A program made the position numbers and the translations under genes. This document shows, piece after piece, positions 18,219 through 29,528 of a stretch of 64,000 bases of DNA. This DNA comes from Eudorina sp. 2006-703-Eu-15 (lineage: Eukaryota > Chlorophyta > Chlorophyceae > Chlamydomonadales > Volvocaceae), in NCBI GenBank assembly GCA_003117195.1, contig BDSI01000071.1, positions 223,723 to 287,722 on the forward strand. Direction: 5' to 3'. The notes beneath the pieces were generated by a model, which did not search any database, was not told the origin of the DNA, and saw only the letters and a list, made by a program, of their open reading frames with translations. Position 1 is the stretch's first letter, and each line of letters begins with the position of its first letter.

Positions 18219-20834
18219 ATGGCATCTCAGGCTGGGCCTCAGCCCAATCCGGCTGGAGCCATCGATTTTCTGATGCTCCTCCAACAGCTTAAGGTAGAAA
18301 AAATACAGTACTAGACCGAAAATTCTCATTTTAACAATCTTTTGAAATGACGTGACAGCCAATCGCTTTCCGACCAATGGTTCGCAGCTGACGAAGCGAA
18401 CCGGCTGGGTGCGCAAAAACGTGGAAGGCCCGGAAAGCATCGCAGGCGCGTCTAGCTCAATTGTCAAACTCACATCTGCCTCTCCCATGATGAGGCAGAG
18501 AGCTTCAGCTAAGTACATCGTGTCCGCGTGCGCTGCAGACCACATGTACCGGATGTCCATGATGGCTCTGATCGCAACGGACAGCGGTGTAGACGTCAGC
18601 AGGTGCGGCGGTGGGGTGGTGCGACGGAGGCGAAGGCGTGGGCCCGCCCCTCTCCTTACCCCCCCCCCCCCCGTGCGCGCTAGTGACCTCACAGGATCCC
18701 TCCCGGCCTGCACCGCGCGCTCTGCTCTCACCGGGGGCTGGCCACGTTACCGCCGAGACCGCCATGAACTCTCCTCCCTCCCGGGCAGGCCCAGCAGGGG
18801 TGTGTGGGATTCCAGGATCGCGTGGGTTCATGGCTGTGACCAGCAGCAGCTGCCGTACGTCTCTCCCAACCACCCACGAGATCCGCCCTCTGTTCCCCTT
18901 TGGCGCTCCTTTCCCTGGCGATCTACGGTATTGTGCCGTAATCCGATCGGACGTTTGCGCTGGCAGCAGCGCATCTTCAATGTGTCTACCCATGTCCTGT
19001 ATCCCCCTCCTCCTCCCCTCCTCCCCCCTCCCCTCTGCCCGTCCCCTCCTCCAATCCCCTCCCCTCCCCCCCCTATCCCCCCCCCGTTACCCCCTCCAGG
19101 TGCATCAAGATGGCCCTGGTCCACGACGTGGCGGAGGCCATCGTGGGCGACATCACCCCCCACTGCGGGGTCAGCGATGAGGACAAGCACTCCCTGGAGC
19201 TGCGGGCGGTGGGGCGCATCAAGGAGATGCTGGGGACCGACACGGCCGCGGGTGCGGGGTGGGGGGGTGGGGGGGTGGGGACGGGGGGGGAGAGGTGGAG
19301 GCCCGGGGGGGGGCCGGGGCCGGGGGACCCCTAAGGAGGCTGGGGGGACATGGGGGACGGCGGGAGGCAGTACCTTGCGGTGTGGGCCAGCCCCTCCCTG
19401 TGGGGGCGGGGGGCACTTGTGAGGTCTTGTATGAGCGTTCCACCCCCCCTCGCCACCCCCCGCCACCCCTCGCCACCACCCCGCTCCCCGCTCGTCCCCT
19501 TCCGCCCCGCGCCCTCCTCCTCCCCACCACCACCACACCAGCCCGTGAGGTTGAGTCGCTGTGGCTCGAGTACGAGGCGGCCTCAAGTCCGGAGGCGCTG
19601 CTGGTGAAGGATTTCGACAAGCTGGAAATGATCATCACGGCGCATCAGTACGAACAGGTACGGCGGGCCGCCAGGTGTACTACACATCGCGGTGCTCTGC
19701 CTGACGGTCACCGGGCCCCCTCCCCCTCCCCCCCGCTCTGGCAGCAGCGCAGTTTGAAATGTCTACCGATTTCTACCGGGATGCACCCGCGGGACGCCTC
19801 CCTCCCTCCTGACCCACCATTCCTCCACTGGGTCAGGAGTGTTCAGTGAAGACACGCCCCCGACCCATACCAAGTACCAGAATACGCACCACATTCGCCT
19901 GGCCGAAAAGTATTGTAACTCAGAAGGCGATGCACAGCAAGGGAAATGCCGATGCGGCCGCTCGCGCGAGCCTTCGGCGATGTCTTGATGTGTGCCCGGG
20001 GAGAGTGTACGATCTGGCCTGCGTGTCGAGCTGTCCTGACGACCCATGGGTCGTGACCTAAGGCCCCGGTCATAAGTTTCATTATAACGTCCCGACCCGT
20101 GGGTCGGCCTGTCCCGTCCCGTCCAGGCCCAGCCCGGTCTGGTGCTGGAGGAGTTCTTCTCGAGCACCGCAGGTCGCTTCAAGACGGACACCGGGTGAGG
20201 CGGCAGCTGCAGCAGCAGCAAAAGAGAGGGAAGGGGTGAGAGGGAAGGGGTGGGGTGGGGTGGGGTGGGGGGGGTGTGGGGGGGTGGGGGGGTGGGGGAA
20301 GAGGGGGGAAGAGGGGGACTCGGTCACCGCCTGACTGTGTCTCCCGAACCCACAGCCGCCCTTCCCTGCCGTACCGTACCGTACCGTACCGTACCGTACC
20401 GTACCGTACCGGGCGACCTGGGAGCGCACCATCCGATCCGCGCAGTCCCCCGGGGGGGAGGGGAAGGGTGGGGAGGTTAGGGCCCATGTGGTCGGTGGGG
20501 CTGGGGCTTGCACTGGGCCCACGTGGCGTTTGATACGTCCCCACGCAAAGCCTTACCTGGGTGGCTGCACACCTGTACTGGCTACCTGCCGCCGTGGGGG
20601 CCCCGCAGGAGGGCCTGGGCTGCGGAGTTGGTCGCGAGGCGCTGCAGGACGAGAGGGGAGCAGCCGGCGGCGACGGCCACGGAGGGGGCAGAGGCGGCGC
20701 CGGTGGAGGAGGCGGCGGCGGAGACGGCGGCGGAAGCGGACGCCACCCAAGAGCGGGAGGGGGAAGGGGAGGGGGAGCGGGAGGGGGCGCCCGGGCCCAA
20801 ACGCGCGCGGGTGGCTGCGACCGCTGACGGGTAG
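18219..20834 (+). CDS. HDDC2: HDDC2-like HD-domain protein (5'-deoxynucleotidase family)
   Basis: Seven exons: 18219–18293, 18388–18445, 18539–18602, 19100–19251, 19542–19657, 20127–20194 and 20609–20834. The sum is 759 bp, an exact frame of 252 residues. The product follows human HDDC2 block by block: [52 protein letters not shown] (the HD pair), [33 protein letters not shown] and [14 protein letters not shown]. The metal-binding H...HD...D pattern of the HD superfamily is complete. The family hydrolyses deoxynucleoside 5'-monophosphates. The C-terminal ~65 residues form an Ala/Glu-rich tail ending in PKRARVAAT, a possible nuclear signal, not usual for the family. Intron 2 appears to have a GC donor (CAG/GCGCGT at 18445/18446); a GT donor nearby would break the frame. 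Confidence 0.88.
20371..20410. repeat. GTACC pentamer microsatellite in intron 6
   Basis: Eight perfect GTACC copies lie in the intron between exons 6 and 7 of the HDDC2-like gene. Confidence 0.9.
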
Positions 20835-23800
20835 TGCTCCCTGGGGGGGTCCCCCTCCTGCCCCCACCCCTCGGGGGCCGCGGCATGCGTGCACGATTAT
20901 TATGATTTGATTGAAACGGGAAAGGAAAGCTTTGCCGCTGGTGCCGCTGGACAAAATACTTCGCTGCTTCCGTACATACGTACATACATACGTACGTGCA
21001 TGGGAATTGTCTGTTGGCCGCCGGCCACGTTGAACTCTCGGGAGGAGCGCACCGGCCAGCGGGTCACCTGGCGAGGGCCGGGAGGGCTGCGGCGGGGTCG
21101 GGCTGCGGCTGTCGGCACGGTGCGGTACGGTGCAGTACGGTACGGTACGGGGGGAGACATACCGGCGGGCTGCTCCAATGGCGCCGCCAGACCGCACACG
21201 TGGGCAGGGTGGCTGGATGGCGGTGGTCCGACAGCGACCCGACCCAGACACAGAGGAGGAGGAGGGGTATGGATTGGGGAACCGGGAGGAGGAGGAGGGG
21301 GGGATAGGGTAGCTGCGATGGCGGTGTGAAGGGATGAAGAAGCCCTGAGAGCCCTGGACCACCTGCCCACCTGGGAGAGCATGAGGGTGTGGGGTGGACG
21401 TGGGTGGGTGCGGGGCTGCCCGAGGGCGCGGAGGTGGCCGATTCCGGGCCGAACACGTCGTACCGTCGTACGAATATGTTCAGGCGCACCCCACGCGCTC
21501 TTGACAAACACACAAACAAACACACACGCACACGTGCTGCTTCGCCGCCGGTGTGGGTGCTGGGTGCTGGGTCTTGCGCGGTGGTTGCTGGCCGGGATAC
21601 AAGGTGCGCCCAACCCAGCCGCGCAAACGTCCTTGACGAGAGCAGGTGTCATCTGCCTATCGAGGTGGTAGTTAGTGGAGGTCGTTAGTCACCGCGTCGT
21701 GAGGACGCACACAGAGGAGGCGGGGCCGCAGTCCACAACATTTCTGGTCAGCATAACAAACGCTCATATAGCAAACACTGGTTCCAGCACCGGTTCCAGC
21801 CCTTACCCGATTGTCGTTGCGCGTATGCCGTACGAGGTACGACCCTTGCCGCCCTAAATCTGCGTCAACACCGCCCTACCTCCGTCCCCTTTGGTGGCAT
21901 GGCATGCACCCTTTTTCAATTGCGCGCATCATTGCGTTATTCCGCATCGTCTGGGGTCGTCTTCGGCGGACGGCGGTGCTGACCACACGGCGATTTGCTG
22001 GCAGGTGGGTCCGTTGCGGAAACGACGAGAGGATCGCACGCACGTACAGCATTATGGTGTGAATCCGTGTGGCCAAGGCTGGCAGCCTTCCGCGAAAAAC
22101 GCGCCGAACCGACAGCGTTATTCCGACACCGCAGCCGCTTTATTACCACATAGGTCGGGCGATGGGTACGTGATACACGTATACGGGCAATTGTTGGGCC
22201 CCTCGCCTTCCTCACACTCCTGCTCTGCCTGCATACGAACACACAGCAAGAACAAACCGCCAACGGGCCCCGTCGTCCAACGGGCCAGCCAGCCAGCCAT
22301 TCATCCAGCCAGCAAGACAAACAGCCAGTCAAGCAATCAGGCAATGCAGCAGCATGCAGATGCAGCAGCACCGCCCGACACTGACACAACCGAAATCGGT
22401 TGCTCACGGGGACACCAGCCAATACCCATCCATCCCGCCTGCCACCTTCACCGCGCGCTCTCTTCCCCTCACCACAGCCGCTATCCTCTGCCGACCCCAT
22501 CCATCCCGCCTCACCAGTTGACGTACTGTCCAGGCCTCCACACGTCCGTCCAGTGCCCTCCGGCAAAGCGAGGTGACAGTCACCCCCCGCCGGCCACGAG
22601 CCAATCATCTCCTCCGTCAATTGAAATCACAGAGCGAAGCCAAAACCAAAGAGGCCAAAGAACTGAAAAGATCCCCCAACGTGTGCACACGCATCCATTT
22701 GGGCTGCATGGCCTACGTCCGACCGCCCCCTTGGGGTTTTTCCCCTCCCCTTCCTTTTCTCCTCCTCCCCCGTCCTCGTCCTCTTTCTCCTCCCCTTCTC
22801 CTCCTCGTCCTCCTCCTCCTCAACCTGCCATCATCGCCGCGCGCACCTCTGCCTCTTCAGTACTGCTCCACCCCACTCCCATCTGCCACCCTTAATGATA
22901 CCAAAAAAGACACAATCGCGATGGCAAATCGCCGATTGACCGCATACTGCTTGAGGCCCCCTGTGCTTGCACCCACTCGTTGCATCCCAGGTACGAAATA
23001 CACAGATCCGGCACACATGGCATGGAGCGAGCCCCGGCCCCCACACGAGGCGTCGACCGGGTCGGCGGGTGCGTGGGCTGCGCCACACAGAACAGCACCG
23101 CACAGCACGTCACAGCACGTCACAGCACGACATAGCACGTCACAGCACACCTTCCGCGGGTGCAGCTCGGCGGCTCCCTCACGGCTTCGGGGATCCCGAA
23201 GACCATCGGTCATTGCAGGACATCGTCCACTCCTGTCGTGGAGTACGCGGGCCGGCGTGGACACTGTACGACGGCTGCCGCGAGATCCGTACACCGTACA
23301 TCGTACAACAGCCTCATGGATTCACGTCTTGTACTACTACTACGGTCCTCGTACTACGCTTCTCATCCCTTGGCCAAGTCCTGCAGTTCGGGTTTGCATG
23401 CAGCTCCTCCTCACGGGATCCAACACCCACAATTCACGGTCGTACGGTTGTGGACTTCAGGTTGCCACAAACAACCCTGGAGACACTCACAGCGGCCCCA
23501 TCGGAGGAGCCCACAGACAGCATGATGTGGCAACATTAAGTTGCATTAAACCGCCCTTTGTTGCCATTTCCGTTCAGGACAGGCGAACAGCGTCAAACAC
23601 ACGGCTCAGTCGTCAACCAAAACCTACCATACACTCCCCGGAAAACCCCCAACCAGCTGGTGGCCAAGCCCCAAGCGACCAGTCATGAGCCCACGCAACG
23701 AACAAGAGGATGCTGAGGTATCACCACCCAGCCACCCCAGTTGCTGACCCCACTTACCGACCTCAAAAGAATCCCGCACAGCACAGCACAGCACAGCAGA

Positions 23801-24253
23801 GCGCCGCACCGCCGCCCAAAACCACACACCATGACAAGTACGGCAACTCCCTAAACCCTCTTAATACGTGCCACCACGACAATCACGCACCAGCTTTGGC
23901 AGCCCGATCACACACCATCAAGTACCCTAACCGCTGTGAGCTGAGAGCGCTCTGCTGCCCCCATGCCGCGGGCGCGCCCCCAAGGCCCAAGCCCCGCCTG
24001 ACACCTGTGTCCTACGTTGTATTACATCACGGCAGTAACTGATGACCCACGAAGTCCACTGTAACGAAATTCACACAAAATCAACTTGCAGGTTTGCGAG
24101 CACTTTACCTGGCTGACCAAGACGCGTGCCTGGCTGCATCAAGTTAGTGCCGTACTACGTGTTCACGATGATCTCATGCCGTACAAACAATGCATAATGC
24201 GACACAGGATCACCTTCAAACAAAGCAAACGAGGCCTGCAGCAGAGCAGTCTG
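20835..24253. other. Long intergenic stretch with short repeats, no supported gene
   Basis: About 3.4 kb contains short repeats: CATA/CGTA tetramers near 20974–20998, a second small GTACG cluster near 21118–21150, CAC(G/A)TCACAG decamers at about 23096–23145, and CAGCA pentamers near 23775–23800. Open frames are short, with atypical composition and no family motif I know. The last part leads directly into the triplicated 1.56-kb repeat. Confidence 0.45.
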
Positions 24254-25812
24254 CTGCTCTGGTACCCCGACCACGCCAGTGATGCAACCCATCATCAACA
24301 AACTCACCAACTGCCGCCGCATCATACCGGCGCGAAACCACCAACGACCTGCACCACCAACTACCTGCCCAAACTGCCACTGCATCGGGGGGCCGGGAGT
24401 TGGGACGCGGAAGCTCGGCGTGGCTCCGCTGGCCCCCCTGCCCCCGGCCCCCTGGACTCCTTGTCTGACACCACCCGTTGAGAGGGGCCCGCGGATGCGT
24501 CATGACAATCAGTGAGGACCCCTCCGCGTTCCTCCTCCTCGAGCAACCACACCCGCACCAACAATACCTAGGGTCACGACCAACACACGGGGCGTACCAC
24601 GCGCTCGATAAAGCACCCGGCAGTGAATCACCCGGCAGTGAACCACCCGGCAGCGAACCACCCGGCAGCGAACCACCCCGCGGTCGACAGACAGGTACAG
24701 CCGGAGGCACGGCCTCTGGGAAAGCGGAGGGGGCCGCATCACCAAGGCGTCCCAACTCGCAAGGCGACAGCCGTACTTCTGCTGGACGTACGACAGCGCC
24801 TGATGAAACAGGGGAGGAGGCCCACACACTGACCAATCACATGCTGCTCTGGGACCCACCGCCACCTGGCGGGGTTCGAGGCGCGTGGGGGTCCCCATCG
24901 GCGACTGGGGGGAAGTGTGGGGCCAGGCAGGGACTCAACGGTTAATTGCGTTGCCATAACCACTTCACCTGACCCAAACCGCCGCAACGGTCAGCCAACC
25001 ACCCAGCGACCCACCCACCCAAGCGTGCGCCCGCAAGCTGGCAACTGGCAGTGCAGCATCGGTCTCCGTACGGCCGTCAACTGCCATCACAACCACCACC
25101 ACCACACCAACAATAACAGCCAACACAGTCGATCACAGAAACCCGTAAAACCACATGATCAACCACCACACAACTCCTCTTACATGCACCCTACAATATC
25201 ACGATTTCGCGACTTCGATGCCTCCTGTCCATTGGTGACAGGAGTTGAGGCAAGGCGCGCGTGCTGTCACCAACCGCCTACCAACCGCCCGCCAACCGCC
25301 CGCTAACCTGCAGATCGATGAAACCCGACAGGAAAAGGTCACACAGACAGACAAACGGACAGACAGACGGACAGACAGACGGGCAGACAGACAGACAGAC
25401 AGACAGACGGACAGACAGACGGACACGGCGAGGAGGCGCAGGCAGCCGGAGGGGCACCGCACCTTCCTCGCCATAGATAGGTACATATGCGTGGAGGCAC
25501 AGACACAGACCGCCCCTTTTTGAGAGGACCACACCCATGTCGCATGTCGTACAGGATCGCGCCCACATGTACACCACCGAAGCGCCTGTAACGCCCTGCA
25601 TTGCACGTCGCCCGCCGCATTCCACATTCCACAAACCTTGACAGTCCTTGGCAACAACAGCAGCAAGCCTAGCGGGTACCGCACGGTGCCACCGCCGCAC
25701 TCAACACCGCCCCACTCGGCCGCTCTTCGGCTGCGCTGCGCGCGGACTCGGGCGCCCGCGTGGCCCCGTGCGATCGGGTGTGCTGTGCTGTGCTGTGCTG
25801 TGCTGTGCTGTG
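24254..25812. repeat. 1.56-kb tandem repeat, copy 1
   Basis: The unit begins at CTGCTCTGGTACC (24254) and ends in a (TGTGC)n tract. It contains a 15-bp ACCCGGCAGTGAATC-type minisatellite of about four copies, and a (GACA)n-like block at about 25345–25425. It differs from copies 2 and 3 only at a few single bases and homopolymer lengths, e.g. near 24730 and 24890. It contains no recognisable coding region; the frames that look conserved do so because the DNA itself is duplicated. Confidence 0.92.
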
Positions 25813-27370
25813 CTGCTCTGGTACCCCGACCACGCCAGTGATGCAACCCATCATCAACAAACTCACCAACTGCCGCCGCATCATACCGGCGCGAAACCAC
25901 CAACGACCTGCACCACCAACTACCTGCCCAAACTGCCACTGCATCGGGGGGCCGGGAGTTGGGACGCGGAAGCTCGGCGTGGCTCCGCTGGCCCCCCTGC
26001 CCCCGGCCCCCTGGACTCCTTGTCTGACACCACCCGTTGAGAGGGGCCCGCGGATGCGTCATGACAATCAGTGAGGACCCCTCCGCGTTCCTCCTCCTCG
26101 AGCAACCACACCCGCACCAACAATACCTAGGGTCACGACCAACACACGGGGCGTACCACGCGCTCGATAAAGCACCCGGCAGTGAATCACCCGGCAGTGA
26201 ACCACCCGGCAGCGAACCACCCGGCAGCGAACCACCCCGCGGTCGACAGACAGGTACAGCCGGAGGCACGGCCTCTGGGAAAGCGGAGGGGCCGCATCAC
26301 CAAGGCGTCCCAACTCGCAAGGCGACAGCCGTACTTCTGCTGGACGTACGACAGCGCCTGATGAAACAGGGGAGGAGGCCCACACACTGACCAATCACAT
26401 GCTGCTCTGGGACCCACCGCCACCTGGCGGGGTTCGAGGCGCGTGGGGTCCCCCATCGGCGACTGGGGGGAAGTGTGGGGCCAGGCAGGGACTCAACGGT
26501 TAATTGCGTTGCCATAACCACTTCACCTGACCCAAACCGCCGCAACGGTCAGCCAACCACCCAGCGACCCACCCACCCAAGCGTGCGCCCGCAAGCTGGC
26601 AACTGGCAGTGCAGCATCGGTCTCCGTACGGCCGTCAACTGCCATCACAACCACCACCACCACACCAACAATAACAGCCAACACAGTCGATCACAGAAAC
26701 CCGTAAAACCACATGATCAACCACCACACAACTCCTCTTACATGCACCCTACAATATCACGATTTCGCGACTTCGATGCCTCCTGTCCATTGGTGACAGG
26801 AGTTGAGGCAAGGCGCGCGTGCTGTCACCAACCGCCTACCAACCGCCCGCCAACCGCCCGCTAACCTGCAGATCGATGAAACCCGACAGGAAAAGGTCAC
26901 ACAGACAGACAAACGGACAGACAGACGGACAGACAGACGGGCAGACAGACAGACAGACAGACAGACGGACAGACAGACGGACACGGCGAGGAGGCGCAGG
27001 CAGCCGGAGGGGCACCGCACCTTCCTCGCCATAGATAGGTACATATGCGTGGAGGCACAGACACAGACCGCCCCTTTTTGAGAGGACCACACCCATGTCG
27101 CATGTCGTACAGGATCGCGCCCACATGTACACCACCGAAGCGCCTGTAACGCCCTGCATTGCACGTCGCCCGCCGCATTCCACATTCCACAAACCTTGAC
27201 AGTCCTTGGCAACAACAGCAGCAAGCCTAGCGGGTACCGCACGGTGCCACCGCCGCACTCAACACCGCCCCACTCGGCCGCTCTTCGGCTGCGCTGCGCG
27301 CGGACTCGGGCGCCCGCGTGGCCCCGTGCGATCGGGTGTGCTGTGCTGTGCTGTGCTGTGCTGTGCTGTG
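25813..27370. repeat. 1.56-kb tandem repeat, copy 2
   Basis: Head-to-tail with copy 1, 1558 bp long. It has one G fewer in the G-run near 26287 and a shifted G/C run near 26446–26455. It otherwise reads as the same sequence, with the same internal minisatellite and GACA block. Confidence 0.92.
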
Positions 27371-28942
27371 CTGCTCTGGTACCCCGACCACGCCAGTGAT
27401 GCAACCCATCATCAACAAACTCACCAACTGCCGCCGCATCATACCGGCGCGAAACCACCAACGACCTGCACCACCAACTACCTGCCCAAACTGCCACTGC
27501 ATCGGGGGGCCGGGAGTTGGGACGCGGAAGCTCGGCGTGGCTCCGCTGGCCCCCCTGCCCCCGGCCCCTGGACTCCTTGTCTGACACCACCCGTTGAGAG
27601 GGGCCCGCGGATGCGTCATGACAATCAGTGAGGACCCCTCCGCGTTCCTCCTCCTCGAGCAACCACACCCGCACCAACAATACCTAGGGTCACGACCAAC
27701 ACACGGGGCGTACCACGCGCTCGATAAAGCACCCGGCAGTGAATCACCCGGCAGTGAACCACCCGGCAGCGAACCACCCGGCAGCGAACCACCCCGCGGT
27801 CGACAGACAGGTACAGCCGGAGGCACGGCCTCTGGGAAAGCGGAGGGGGCCGCATCACCAAGGCGTCCCAACTCGCAAGGCGACAGCCGTACTTCTGCTG
27901 GACGTACGACAGCGCCTGATGAAACAGGGGAGGAGGCCCACACACTGACCAATCACATGCTGCTCTGGGACCCACCGCCACCTGGCGGGGTTCGAGGCGC
28001 GTGGGGGTCCCCCATCGGCGACTGGGGGGAAGTGTGGGGCCAGGCAGGGACTCAACGGTTAATTGCGTTGCCATAACCACTTCACCTGACCCAAACCGCC
28101 GCAACGGTCAGCCAACCACCCAGCGACCCACCCACCCAAGCGTGCGCCCGCAAGCTGGCAACTGGCAGTGCAGCATCGGTCTCCGTACGGCCGTCAACTG
28201 CCATCACAACCACCACCACCACACCAACAATAACAGCCAACACAGTCGATCACAGAAACCCGTAAAACCACATGATCAACCACCACACAACTCCTCTTAC
28301 ATGCACCCTACAATATCACGATTTCGCGACTTCGATGCCTCCTGTCCATTGGTGACAGGAGTTGAGGCAAGGCGCGCGTGCTGTCACCAACCGCCTACCA
28401 ACCGCCCGCCAACCGCCCGCTAACCTGCAGATCGATGAAACCCGACAGGAAAAGGTCACACAGACAGACAAACGGACAGACAGACGGACAGACAGACGGG
28501 CAGACAGACAGACAGACAGACAGACGGACAGACAGACGGACACGGCGAGGAGGCGCAGGCAGCCGGAGGGGCACCGCACCTTCCTCGCCATAGATAGGTA
28601 CATATGCGTGGAGGCACAGACACAGACCGCCCCTTTTTGAGAGGACCACACCCATGTCGCATGTCGTACAGGATCGCGCCCACATGTACACCACCGAAGC
28701 GCCTGTAACGCCCTGCATTGCACGTCGCCCGCCGCATTCCACATTCCACAAACCTTGACAGTCCTTGGCAACAACAGCAGCAAGCCTAGCGGGTACCGCA
28801 CGGTGCCACCGCCGCACTCAACACCGCCCCACTCGGCCGCTCTTCGGCTGCGCTGCGCGCGGACTCGGGCGCCCGCGTGGCCCCGTGCGATCGGGTGTGC
28901 TGTGCTGTGCTGTGCTGTGCTGTGCTGTGCTGTGCTGTGCTG
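27371..28942. repeat. 1.56-kb tandem repeat, copy 3, with longer TGTGC tract
   Basis: Third head-to-tail copy. It lacks one C near 27567 and ends in a longer TGTGC array (about 28897–28942), after which unrelated DNA starts (GGTGGGGTATAACGG). Confidence 0.92.
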
Positions 28943-28977
28943 GTGGGGTATAACGGCCCTGACGTCTGGAAGTCCTC

Positions 28978-29196
28978 CTTCGATGGCACATACATACACA
29001 CATCACACATACAACACACATACCACACACACACACACATAACACACATAACACACTCTAAACACACACGCAACAGACGCGCCGACATCAGCTCCGACAG
29101 CACATGAGCCGTCATGTGCGGCTCGTCATCCGTTATGGGAGGAGGCTGGGGCCGGGGCAGTCGTGTGGCGTACATACATACATACATACATACGGG
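28978..29196. repeat. CA-rich and CATA microsatellites
   Basis: A (CACA/ACAT)-rich run at about 28978–29060 and a CATA run at 29171–29195 lie between the triplicated repeat and the 3' end of the kinase gene. Confidence 0.8.
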
Positions 29197-29528
29197 CATT
29201 TCCGGGCTTTTAGCTCCGCCCCTTGCATGTTCCGCACTCTTGACCTGCCGGCCGACGAACACCCACCCACCCGGGCACACCCGGGCTTCTCGCTGAACGC
29301 ACATATACATATGTTGGGTGTTGCCGTACAAGAAATGGACGAAATAATATCCCGGATCAACCTTTCGGGAGGCTGCACTGCAATGTTGCCTTCTCAGGGC
29401 TGGCTCGCTCAACCCTCGGGGCAGCCAGGGCGGCCCCAGTGGGGGCCCACAAAAACGCCCTCCGCCGCAGCTGGCCGTTATCCCCGCCGCCGCCGCCGCC
29501 GCTGCCCGTCCACACGCCGTCGCTGCCC

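Noticed and set aside
18210..18731. 173-codon minus-strand frame over the HDDC2-like gene
   Set aside because: Antisense shadow of exons 1–3 and intron DNA; no family motif.
24216..28999. Several 100–350-codon frames repeated in the three tandem copies
   Set aside because: They recur because the DNA is duplicated; composition is unprotein-like and both strands are equally open.
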